Shown piece after piece: positions 1 to 5,317 of a stretch of 5,317 bases of DNA. Location: assembly GCA_003251955.1 (NCBI GenBank), contig QKDV01000256.1:1-5317 (forward strand). The letters are read 5' to 3'. Numbering within the stretch: the stretch's first letter is position 1; every line of letters begins with the position of its first letter. The notes beneath the pieces were generated by a model that did not search any database, had not been told where the DNA came from, and saw only the letters and a program-made list of their open reading frames with translations. The DNA comes from Methanospirillum hungatei. GTDB taxonomy: Archaea; Halobacteriota; Methanomicrobia; Methanomicrobiales; Methanospirillaceae. The position numbers were made by a program, and so were the translations under genes.

Positions 1-1
1 G

Positions 2-148
2 TCCGAGAGCGGCACTGAACAGATGGTCCTTCTGTACCTGAATCTGGAAAAGATGATGCGTGAGCTATTAAAAGGAAAAGTTGCACGCCCCACACCTGGG
101 TTTTATGTCTGGCGATGGAATATTGGGCAGACTACCTATTCTGAATAA
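2..148 (+). CDS. C-terminal fragment of an unrecognised protein (5' end outside window)
   Basis: An open frame enters from the left edge and runs 48 codons to a TAA at 146-148. It encodes a leucine-rich, probably helical stretch (MVLLYLNLEKMMRELLKGK) followed by a short aromatic tail (GFYVWRWNIGQ). The amphipathic helix with charged positions, followed by a tail ending cleanly in a stop, looks like a genuine protein C-terminus rather than noise. The other two plus frames are less convincing: one stops at 16-18, and the other continues as a shadow frame across the start of hisD. The family was not recognised. It lies 51 bases upstream of hisD on the same strand, so co-transcription is possible, but the T-run at 169-174 could separate them. 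No function is proposed. Confidence 0.6.
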   Translation, partial: SESGTEQMVLLYLNLEKMMRELLKGKVARPTPGFYVWRWNIGQTTYSE

Positions 149-167
149 TGCCGCTGATAGCTTACCC

Positions 168-175
168 ATTTTTTA
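168..175 (+). promoter_or_regulatory. T-rich element upstream of hisD: weak TATA-like box or T-tract terminator
   Basis: A run of six T residues flanked by A (ATTTTTTA) lies about 25-32 bases before the hisD ATG. That is where an archaeal TATA-like box would sit for a leaderless or nearly leaderless transcript. No Shine-Dalgarno sequence is visible before the hisD ATG, which fits a leaderless start. The same T-run lies 20 bases past the stop of the upstream gene, so it could instead be a euryarchaeal T-tract terminator, or both. The match to a TATA consensus is poor, so this is a tentative call. Confidence 0.22.
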
Positions 176-199
176 CCGGTCAGATCATACGTATATCGC

Positions 200-1453
200 A
201 TGGTGTGGACCGCTCTCACGCTTGATACCTGGCTTTCCCGTCAGCAGGCAACACTTACCGATGTCTCCGGTGCAGTTCAGAATATCATCGATGAGGTAGC
301 AGGGAGGGGAGACGAAGCCCTCTTTGATCTGTGTGAGCGGTTTGACAAGGTGAGGCTTGATCATCTCCGGGTCCGCGAAGATGAGATAGATGCTGCCTAT
401 GAATCGGTCGATCCCGAGACAATCGAGGCACTTACCGAAGCATACTCGAGAATAAGCACTTTTCATGAGCTCCAGCGCCAGAAAGATCTCTGGCTATCAG
501 GAAATGAGGATGGCATCACACTTGGTGTCAAGACAACCCCTCTGGAGCGGATTGGTATGTATGTTCCGGGAGGCCGCGCGGCATACCCGTCAACAGTTCT
601 GATGTGTGCTGTGCCTGCCCAGGTTGCCGGAGTGAAGGAGATCATATGCTGCACTCCTCCTCCTGCAAACCCGCTGACCCTTGTGGCAGCAGACATCGCA
701 GGAGTAACAGACATCTATACGGTCGGCGGGGCTCAGGCTGTTGCTGCGATGGCTCTTGGAACCAGGACAATTAGCCCGGTTCAGAAGATCGTCGGGCCCG
801 GGAATGCGTATGTGACTGCAGCAAAGATGATGCTCAGAGGAAAAGTTGAGATCGACTTTCCAGCCGGACCATCCGAGATCGCGATCATTGCAGACAACAC
901 GGCACGTCCTGACTTTATCGCCGCTGACATTCTTGCCCAGTCTGAACATGATCCCCAGGCTGCATCGGTTTTGATAACTACTGATCCACAGCTTCCTGCG
1001 CAGGTTGGTAACTGGATCGAACGACTTTTAACAGAAGCTCCTAGGCATGAGATCATCAGACAGGCACTCGGGCAGTCGGGATACCTGGTTGTCAATGACA
1101 TCGCTGATGCGATCAGAACATCTGACAAAATAGCACCAGAGCACCTCTCTATTCAGGTTCAGGATCCGCTCCCCGTTCTGCAGGGTGTCAGGAATGCGGG
1201 TTCAATCTTTGTCGGTCAGTATGCTCCTGTGGCCTGCGGAGATTATGCATCAGGTACAAACCACGTACTTCCCACCGCAGGAAATGCAAAACTCTACTCC
1301 GGGCTCAATGTCTCCCATTTCACTAAGACGGCAACGGTTCAGATAATCTCGCGTGAAGGTATCGAGGCTATCGGTGATGTTGTTGAGAGGCTGGCAACCG
1401 CTGAAGGGCTTCACGCCCACGCAGCTTCAACCCGCATCAGAAGAGAGACCTGA
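200..1453 (+). CDS. hisD: Histidinol dehydrogenase (HisD)
   Basis: Cytosolic zinc enzyme catalysing the last two steps of histidine biosynthesis: NAD-dependent oxidation of L-histidinol through histidinal to L-histidine. The 417-residue length is normal for the family. Family motifs appear in order: YVPGGRAAYPS (121-131), VGGAQAVAA (175-183), KIVGPGNAYV (196-205) and DFPAGPSE (219-226). The AQSEHDPQ motif (246-253) supplies predicted zinc ligands Q247 and H250. APEHL (312-316) carries the predicted catalytic pair E314/H315. GDYASGTNH (347-355) carries zinc ligand D348, and the C-terminal GLHAHA carries zinc ligand H407. Residue roles are transferred from the E. coli enzyme. All key residues are present, so the enzyme should be active. 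The ATG at 200 is preferred because the frame closes upstream at a TAG (158-160) with no other ATG between; a GTG directly follows it. No ribosome binding site is seen. No other his gene is visible, so it is not in a compact his operon here. It converges with the ATPase gene with no gap. Confidence 0.97.
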   Translation: MVWTALTLDTWLSRQQATLTDVSGAVQNIIDEVAGRGDEALFDLCERFDKVRLDHLRVREDEIDAAYESVDPETIEALTEAYSRISTFHELQRQKDLWLSGNEDGITLGVKTTPLERIGMYVPGGRAAYPSTVLMCAVPAQVAGVKEIICCTPPPANPLTLVAADIAGVTDIYTVGGAQAVAAMALGTRTISPVQKIVGPGNAYVTAAKMMLRGKVEIDFPAGPSEIAIIADNTARPDFIAADILAQSEHDPQAASVLITTDPQLPAQVGNWIERLLTEAPRHEIIRQALGQSGYLVVNDIADAIRTSDKIAPEHLSIQVQDPLPVLQGVRNAGSIFVGQYAPVACGDYASGTNHVLPTAGNAKLYSGLNVSHFTKTATVQIISREGIEAIGDVVERLATAEGLHAHAASTRIRRET

Positions 1454-2752
1454 TCAGAACCTGATCTGCATCACTGCCTTTTCTTCATCGGTGAGTATCT
1501 CCTGAAGATCCTGTGCGTCAGTCTGGTACACAGTCATCGGATCATAATCAGGATACAGATCGCATTTGTCGAGAAGATCGACGAACTCCTTGAGAAAGAC
1601 CCGTGGGATGACATCGATCCTTCCTCCAAATGCAGTACTCACACGGTTTACCATTGTCCTGATGAACCTGTGTGAGATCCTGTTTCGGTCGACCTCTCCA
1701 TATGCCTCTTCGTATACTCCGGCTATCCTCTGTGCCACTTCTTCTAAACGATCTGGGCTGAACGGCTTGAGCAGGATCTGCGGCTGACGTGGGTTGGAAA
1801 ACTCATCTTCCTTTGGAGCCTGCCCTATCCTGTCATACAGGGGGGTTACTGGTCTCATCCCTCGTGGTCCGTCATATAACATGGGTGTTCCGGCACAGAT
1901 GAGATACCAGCGGGGAAGCAGGCCCCCGTCTATCGCATCGATGATTCTTACCAGGTTCTGAAATCCGCGTTCGCGGAGGTTGCGGGGAAATGTCTGTGTT
2001 ATCTCCAGTTCATCTATGGCAACCACGCACCCTTTGTACCCTGCACCGGTTACAAACACCGGCAATGCCTCCAGCAGAGGAAATATTGATGAGTCCCCGA
2101 TATCTCCGCGTATTCCTGCCTTCTGTCTTAAGTCTCTCCCGATGTTGGGATCTCCACAGAGCCAGCCGATGGCTGCCTGGGCAGTCCTGAAGTCTGTTGC
2201 GTTGTTTGCAAGGTAATATGTTCTGATCACAGCGGCAACCGGGGCATTCAGCAGACTAATGTCAGCGAGGGCGAATTCCACCTCACGAAGTGTGAGTTCT
2301 TCAAGACGTTCGGCAGGGATGGCCACTCCTTCCCGTGCACTGACACGCTGCTCAATCCCTAGCAGCCAGGCATCGATGATTGATCTGAATGCCTGTTGCT
2401 CTCCTCCTGCATGGAGGGAGGTTGCGATCTGTGCATAGATTGACCTGAGCCTATGAAGCGGAGAGACTGGGGATATGGCAACATGAGCTGTTACAAATCC
2501 TTTCTTTCGTGCGATCTCAAGTGCACGTGCGATGAGGAATGTCTTACCACTTCCGTACTCACCTCTGATGAACTTGATATCTGCACCGCCAAGTGCGACC
2601 AGATCCATCTGATCTGCTATAACCTGTTCTTCAGTAGAGAGGCCAACTGCAAACCGCCCGAGCCCCTGGGCCGGTACTGTTCCCCGCCTGAGTGCATTGA
2701 TGATCCCGATGCTTTCAAGGACTGATACATCAGAGATGTCAGGGGCCTGCAT
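1454..2752 (-). CDS. BrxD-like P-loop ATPase (BREX ATP-binding / DUF2791 family)
   Basis: Predicted cytosolic ATPase of 432 residues related to BrxD, the ATP-binding component of some BREX phage-defence systems. The N-terminal signature (NALRRGTVPAQGLGRFAVGL, 19-38) is typical of this family. It is followed by a Walker A motif GEYGSGKT (64-71), a Walker B CVVAIDELE (242-250, D247/E248), a sensor-1-like strand ending in AGTP (287-290), an arginine-containing LYDRIG segment (305-310) and a C-terminal PRVFLKEFVDLLD helix (383-395) resembling the sensor-2/lid region of ORC/Cdc6-type AAA+ proteins. The start at 2752 is chosen because GGGGAGGTG lies seven bases upstream; an in-frame ATG at 2797 lacks this and would extend deeper into the TPR gene. 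It overlaps the TPR gene by 14 bases, which implies coupled expression. No PglZ, PglX, BrxC or helicase gene is in view, so BREX membership is not supported. The substrate and role are unknown; DNA- or complex-remodelling is inference from the family. Confidence 0.85.
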   Translation of the reverse strand: MQAPDISDVSVLESIGIINALRRGTVPAQGLGRFAVGLSTEEQVIADQMDLVALGGADIKFIRGEYGSGKTFLIARALEIARKKGFVTAHVAISPVSPLHRLRSIYAQIATSLHAGGEQQAFRSIIDAWLLGIEQRVSAREGVAIPAERLEELTLREVEFALADISLLNAPVAAVIRTYYLANNATDFRTAQAAIGWLCGDPNIGRDLRQKAGIRGDIGDSSIFPLLEALPVFVTGAGYKGCVVAIDELEITQTFPRNLRERGFQNLVRIIDAIDGGLLPRWYLICAGTPMLYDGPRGMRPVTPLYDRIGQAPKEDEFSNPRQPQILLKPFSPDRLEEVAQRIAGVYEEAYGEVDRNRISHRFIRTMVNRVSTAFGGRIDVIPRVFLKEFVDLLDKCDLYPDYDPMTVYQTDAQDLQEILTDEEKAVMQIRF

Positions 2753-4523
2753 ATCGGTACACCTCCCCAAACTCTGAGTATCCTTCCTTCTCTGCAAGGT
2801 GAACTCCCTGCTCGTTTGCTTTTCGCATAATTCTGTTCATCAGCCCTGCTACCCTGCGGGTTCCTGCCACTCTTCTGAGATCCATCTCGTTACATACCCG
2901 GTGTTTGCGAAGGTATTCGACTATTGCCTCTTCACCCGGGTCAAGCCAGGATAGGGTGAGCCGGCTTTCACTTATAGGTCCGGGTTTTTTTGTTGTAGGG
3001 CAGATCTGTGAAGGGAGATAATCAGGAAGAACCTGAGTTTTAGATGCTACGAGGAGGGCAAAAAGTGATTCGGCCAGTGTGGTTGCATCAACCGGCACGA
3101 TAGCCAGTCCTTGTAGAGAGTGCTCAAGAGCCCTGTCAGGGCTGCCTTTCTGAAGATCCAGTTCAGCGGCAAGAGCGAGGCAACGTGCGTATGATTCACG
3201 TCCATGTTGTGAGAGAAGTACAATTCTCTCCTGAAATCGCTGATTCAGTGATGAGATTAAATCAGGATCAGGGTAAGGCATTGCCAGAATTCCGATTGCA
3301 ACAGCCTCAAGATCCTTTGTTTTCCGTACTGTTTTCAGAATGTATCCGAGGATCTTTTTCTGTTCCCTTTCCTCACCATTCATTCCGAGATATGATGCAT
3401 ATGCAAGTCCGCCGACAGTTAGATCTAGTCTGAAGGCTTGAAGGAAGATACGTTTAGCATCCTCATACCGTCCAGCCTCTTCACACCAGTGAGCAATCTC
3501 TATCATAATGTAAGGTGGCAAATCAGGCCGTACATAGGTAAGTACCTCGTCAAGAGCGGCTTCATAGCTTTTAATTCTGATTATCAGATTACGAAAAGAT
3601 GTGAACCACACTGAGAGATCTGGAATCTCCCTATTCCCTTCCCCGAATAGAACCTTCAGATAGAGGTCAATGGCCTTATCGGGCCCGGATACCAATTCAA
3701 GGAGGGGGGCTCCCTGTAACTGGTGCTCAGGAATATCGCTCCTTGCCAGCCAGGTTGACCAGACTCCAAGTGCTTCGCGGATGAAATTTTGAGAGAGGAG
3801 AAATCTGACATATCGGGATGCCAGATCCGAAGAAGGATCCCTTTTGAGCTGGATCAGGAACTCCTGATCTGCCTGTTCTGGATTCACATAAGTTAGGGCC
3901 TCACAATAGAGGGCCGTGATGTCGTGATCATACCGGTTGGGTGGTGATGTCTTGATCTCTTCAACAAGTTCCTGGTATTGCTCTGATGCGAGGAGCATGT
4001 TGAGATATATTCGGAAACACTCGACAGGTGATCCCGCCTGTTGAAATCTGGCGATCCCTTCCTCGCTCTCACCTAGTGCATAATGACACTCTAGGAGTCC
4101 GGCCAGATCTTCAGGGTCATCAGTGAGCATGACCAGCCTTCTGAATAAGCAGAATGCGGCACGGTGATCACCGGAACCGGAAAGGAACATTGCATATCTC
4201 CTGATCCCTTCCGGATGATCTGGTTTCAGCCTGACTGCTTCAGCGTATTCAGCACGGGCCCTTTCATCTCCTTTCTGTTCCAGTACTTTTCCCAGATACA
4301 AACAGACTTCAGCTGAATCAGGGACTCCTCTCCTAAGATCATGCAGACAGACCTCTGCTTCGTCAAGTGATCCGATGCTGTACAGGCAGATCGCTTCAAG
4401 AATCTGGATCCTTGTATCGACTGATCTTGGAGGAGTGGAATGGATCAAGTCAAGACAGGCAGAATAATTCTGCTGCTCAAATAGTCTGAAAGCCTGAGTT
4501 CTGATCTCGTCAGTATCAGTCAT
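2739..4523 (-). CDS. TPR-repeat protein with C-terminal winged-helix-like domain
   Basis: A 594-residue soluble protein with no signal peptide or membrane segment seen. Most of its length is helical-pair repeats of tetratricopeptide type. The clearest are at 71-104 (AEVCLYLGKVLEQKGD, then AEYAEAVRLKPDHP) and 444-477 (ending SLQGLAIVPVD), with degenerate units at about 4-65, 105-160 and 337-365. TPR arrays are protein-binding scaffolds. After a proline-rich linker (about 500-520), residues 528-592 look like a winged helix: helices at about 531-540, 545-552 and 555-570, then a predicted two-stranded wing (575-591). The ATG at 4523 is chosen because it overlaps the glycosyltransferase stop by 8 bases (ATGACTGA). 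The frame is open for 42 more codons upstream, but those lie inside the glycosyltransferase gene and do not look like TPR sequence. Gene order suggests it is the partner of the ATPase downstream. DNA binding by the C-terminal domain is inference; such domains can also bind protein. Confidence 0.8.
   Translation of the reverse strand: MTDTDEIRTQAFRLFEQQNYSACLDLIHSTPPRSVDTRIQILEAICLYSIGSLDEAEVCLHDLRRGVPDSAEVCLYLGKVLEQKGDERARAEYAEAVRLKPDHPEGIRRYAMFLSGSGDHRAAFCLFRRLVMLTDDPEDLAGLLECHYALGESEEGIARFQQAGSPVECFRIYLNMLLASEQYQELVEEIKTSPPNRYDHDITALYCEALTYVNPEQADQEFLIQLKRDPSSDLASRYVRFLLSQNFIREALGVWSTWLARSDIPEHQLQGAPLLELVSGPDKAIDLYLKVLFGEGNREIPDLSVWFTSFRNLIIRIKSYEAALDEVLTYVRPDLPPYIMIEIAHWCEEAGRYEDAKRIFLQAFRLDLTVGGLAYASYLGMNGEEREQKKILGYILKTVRKTKDLEAVAIGILAMPYPDPDLISSLNQRFQERIVLLSQHGRESYARCLALAAELDLQKGSPDRALEHSLQGLAIVPVDATTLAESLFALLVASKTQVLPDYLPSQICPTTKKPGPISESRLTLSWLDPGEEAIVEYLRKHRVCNEMDLRRVAGTRRVAGLMNRIMRKANEQGVHLAEKEGYSEFGEVYRYAGP
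2760..2768 (-). promoter_or_regulatory. Strong Shine-Dalgarno site for the BrxD-like ATPase gene, inside the TPR gene
   Basis: Read on the minus strand the sequence is GGGGAGGTG, an excellent match to the anti-SD at the 3' end of 16S rRNA, with seven bases between it and the ATG at 2752-2750. It simultaneously encodes Gly-Glu-Val (residues 586-588) in the wing of the TPR protein. It decides the ATPase start at 2752 rather than the in-frame ATG at 2797. It is by far the best ribosome binding site in the window, suggesting the ATPase is translated efficiently and not only by coupling to the TPR gene. Confidence 0.85.
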
Positions 4524-5208
4524 TGGTGCCGATACCCAAGCGTAGACGAAGAAGGGTAGAGAACATGGAAAACGCATCTGATGTCTGAAGTCTGGAGTCG
4601 CCGGTATCATTCCATACAACAGGTACTTCCAGAACCTGAAGTCCCGCACGTCTCAGATGCCAAAGAAGTTCGACATCAAACTCAAACCCTTTTGCGCGTA
4701 AACCCGGAAGAATTCTGTCAATTGCGTCCTTTCGAAAGACCTTCGCCCCGCACTGGGTGTCGTAGAATTGCAGGCCGAATAACAGTCTGATGATGAGGTT
4801 GAACATCCTGCTCTGGATCCTGCGTGTAAGTGGCTGGTGAATCTCTATTGTTGATTCAGGCATGTGGCGGGAACCGATGATACATGCGTAATTCCCGATC
4901 CTATCTATCAGGCGGATCATCTCAGAATATTCAGTGGAGTTATCCGCATCCATGAATCCGATCAGCGGGGCAGTTGCTGCCCTGAACCCTTCGTAAACAC
5001 CGCCACCTTTTCCAAGCCGTTGTGAATATTTCAGGCAACGGACCGTGAGATCCGGGTGCCCTGATGAGAACTCCTGTATCACTTCCGTAGTCCGGTCGGT
5101 CCCGTCACAGACAAAGATGAACTCTGCCTGCGGGTCAGAGAGGCTCTGCAGAAGCTTCCCGATCCGTTTCTCCTCATTATATGCCGGAATAACGATACTA
5201 TATCTCAT
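4516..5208 (-). CDS. Family 2 glycosyltransferase, dolichyl-phosphate sugar synthase-like (Dpm1/Alg5/AglJ type)
   Basis: A 230-residue GT-A fold enzyme, probably transferring a sugar from a nucleotide-sugar donor to a polyprenyl/dolichyl phosphate carrier at the cytoplasmic membrane face. Visible motifs are the N-terminal strand and loop SIVIPAYNEEKRIGKLL (4-20), the donor-site aspartate in CDGTDRT (34-40), RLGKGGGVYEGF (64-75), the metal-binding DAD in GFMDADNSTEYSEM (84-97), IIGSRHMPES (110-119), the family-typical YDTQCGAKVFRKDA (149-162) and FEFDVELLWHLRRAG (175-189). No C-terminal transmembrane helices are seen, so this is the short Dpm1-like form, expected to associate peripherally with the membrane. 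The start at 5208 gives the expected N-terminus directly before the first strand; no clear Shine-Dalgarno precedes it, and a TATA-like box lies about 40 bases upstream. It is the first gene of the three-gene minus-strand cluster. Donor sugar and acceptor cannot be told from sequence; a role in S-layer or protein N-glycosylation is inference. Confidence 0.88.
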   Translation of the reverse strand: MRYSIVIPAYNEEKRIGKLLQSLSDPQAEFIFVCDGTDRTTEVIQEFSSGHPDLTVRCLKYSQRLGKGGGVYEGFRAATAPLIGFMDADNSTEYSEMIRLIDRIGNYACIIGSRHMPESTIEIHQPLTRRIQSRMFNLIIRLLFGLQFYDTQCGAKVFRKDAIDRILPGLRAKGFEFDVELLWHLRRAGLQVLEVPVVWNDTGDSRLQTSDAFSMFSTLLRLRLGIGTND

Positions 5209-5243
5209 CGAAAGTGATTACTCAGCTGATTCTCCGTTCGTGG

Positions 5244-5251
5244 TTTTATAG
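5244..5251 (-). promoter_or_regulatory. Archaeal TATA box for the glycosyltransferase-TPR-ATPase cluster
   Basis: On the minus strand the element reads CTATAAAA and is preceded by a purine-containing stretch (AGAAT) where a TFB recognition element would lie. A start site about 25 bases downstream would fall near 5222, giving a leader of roughly 14 bases before the ATG at 5208. No Shine-Dalgarno is seen in that leader. Because the box is nearly symmetric (TTTTATAG on the plus strand), it could also serve the possible divergent gene starting at 5284. It is the only good TATA-like element seen in the intergenic region. Confidence 0.55.
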
Positions 5252-5283
5252 ATTCTGGATATTCTAACGTTATCGAACCGTAA

Positions 5284-5317
5284 ATGACGCAGAACACCTG
5301 GCAAGTTCATTCTTACC
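5284..5317 (+). CDS. Possible start of a divergent gene, truncated by the window edge
   Basis: An ATG at 5284 opens a frame of 11 codons (MTQNTWQVHSY) with no stop before the window ends. It is placed as a divergent neighbour of the glycosyltransferase would be, 75 bases from that gene's start. A TATA-like stretch at 5243-5250 and another weaker one near 5260-5267 could drive a nearly leaderless transcript. No Shine-Dalgarno is present. Eleven residues are too few to identify a family or to exclude a chance open frame. Confidence 0.3.
   Translation, partial: MTQNTWQVHSY

Noticed and set aside
187..194. The palindrome ATACGTAT just before hisD as an operator.
   Set aside because: Eight-base palindromes arise often by chance, there is no second copy nearby, and nothing else supports regulation here.
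81..299. A 72-codon plus-strand frame spanning the upstream gene's end and the hisD start.
   Set aside because: It overlaps two better frames, the upstream gene's C-terminus and the clear HisD N-terminus. Its translation is rich in Pro, Ser and His with no family likeness.
463..1128. Several antisense frames of 83-119 codons within hisD.
   Set aside because: They are opposite to a gene with every conserved HisD motif, and their Cys- and Ser-rich translations look like shadow coding with no start signals.
1980..2725. Plus-strand frames of 66-90 codons opposite the ATPase gene.
   Set aside because: The opposite strand encodes an intact P-loop ATPase. These frames show no domain pattern, no ribosome binding site and odd composition.
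2753..2797. An alternative upstream ATG for the BrxD-like ATPase adding 15 residues.
   Set aside because: The ATG at 2752 has a strong Shine-Dalgarno seven bases upstream and starts just before the conserved N-terminal signature. The extra residues are polar, low in family likeness and lie inside the TPR coding region.
4524..4649. A 42-codon N-terminal extension of the TPR protein frame, with several in-frame ATGs.
   Set aside because: It lies entirely within the glycosyltransferase gene, is rich in Phe, Tyr, Trp and Pro unlike the TPR sequence, and would replace a normal 8-base ATGACTGA overlap by a 134-base one. Although its hydrophobic patch could mimic a signal peptide, it is best seen as a shadow of the other frame.
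1..5317. Frequent GATC sites across the window as a methylation or restriction signal.
   Set aside because: They fall mostly within coding sequence and are explained by common GAT, ATC and GATCTC-type codon pairs. No clustering or spacing pattern was seen.

Overview
The window looks like a chromosomal segment from a euryarchaeon, most likely a methanogen of the Methanomicrobiales. The evidence is indirect. Base composition is roughly balanced. A TATA-box-like element precedes the minus-strand genes, some starts have little or no leader, and one start has a strong GGAGGTG ribosome binding site. The protein set also fits: archaeal-style HisD, a Dpm1/Alg5-like GT2 enzyme and a BrxD-like ATPase. 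The order-level assignment is inference and should be tested by best-hit searches.

Layout from left to right: (1) positions 2-148 hold the last 48 codons of an unrecognised plus-strand gene. (2) After 51 bases comes a complete plus-strand hisD (200-1453), encoding histidinol dehydrogenase of the histidine pathway with all expected zinc-binding and catalytic residues. (3) The minus strand then carries a compact three-gene cluster read from right to left: a family 2 glycosyltransferase (5208-4516), a 594-residue TPR protein ending in a winged-helix-like domain (4523-2739), and a BrxD-like (DUF2791-type) P-loop ATPase (2752-1454). The neighbours overlap by 8 and 14 bases. The ATPase has a strong Shine-Dalgarno site buried in the last codons of the TPR gene. 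A TATA-like element at 5244-5251 is the best candidate promoter for the cluster. (4) At the right edge a plus-strand ATG at 5284 opens a frame that runs off the window; it may be the start of a divergent gene.

hisD and the ATPase gene converge with stop codons that touch inside the palindrome TGATCA, so there is no intergenic space for a terminator.

The most interesting unit is the TPR/winged-helix protein plus BrxD-like ATPase pair. The ATPase resembles the BrxD component of BREX phage-defence systems. No PglZ, methyltransferase, BrxC/PglY or helicase gene is visible here, and the gene sits between biosynthetic genes. It may be a stand-alone ATPase module with a dedicated TPR/DNA-binding-like partner, possibly linked to surface glycosylation through the co-transcribed glycosyltransferase. 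That functional reading is inference. No tRNA, rRNA, CRISPR array, transposon or long repeat was seen, and no gene-free stretch exceeds 300 bases.
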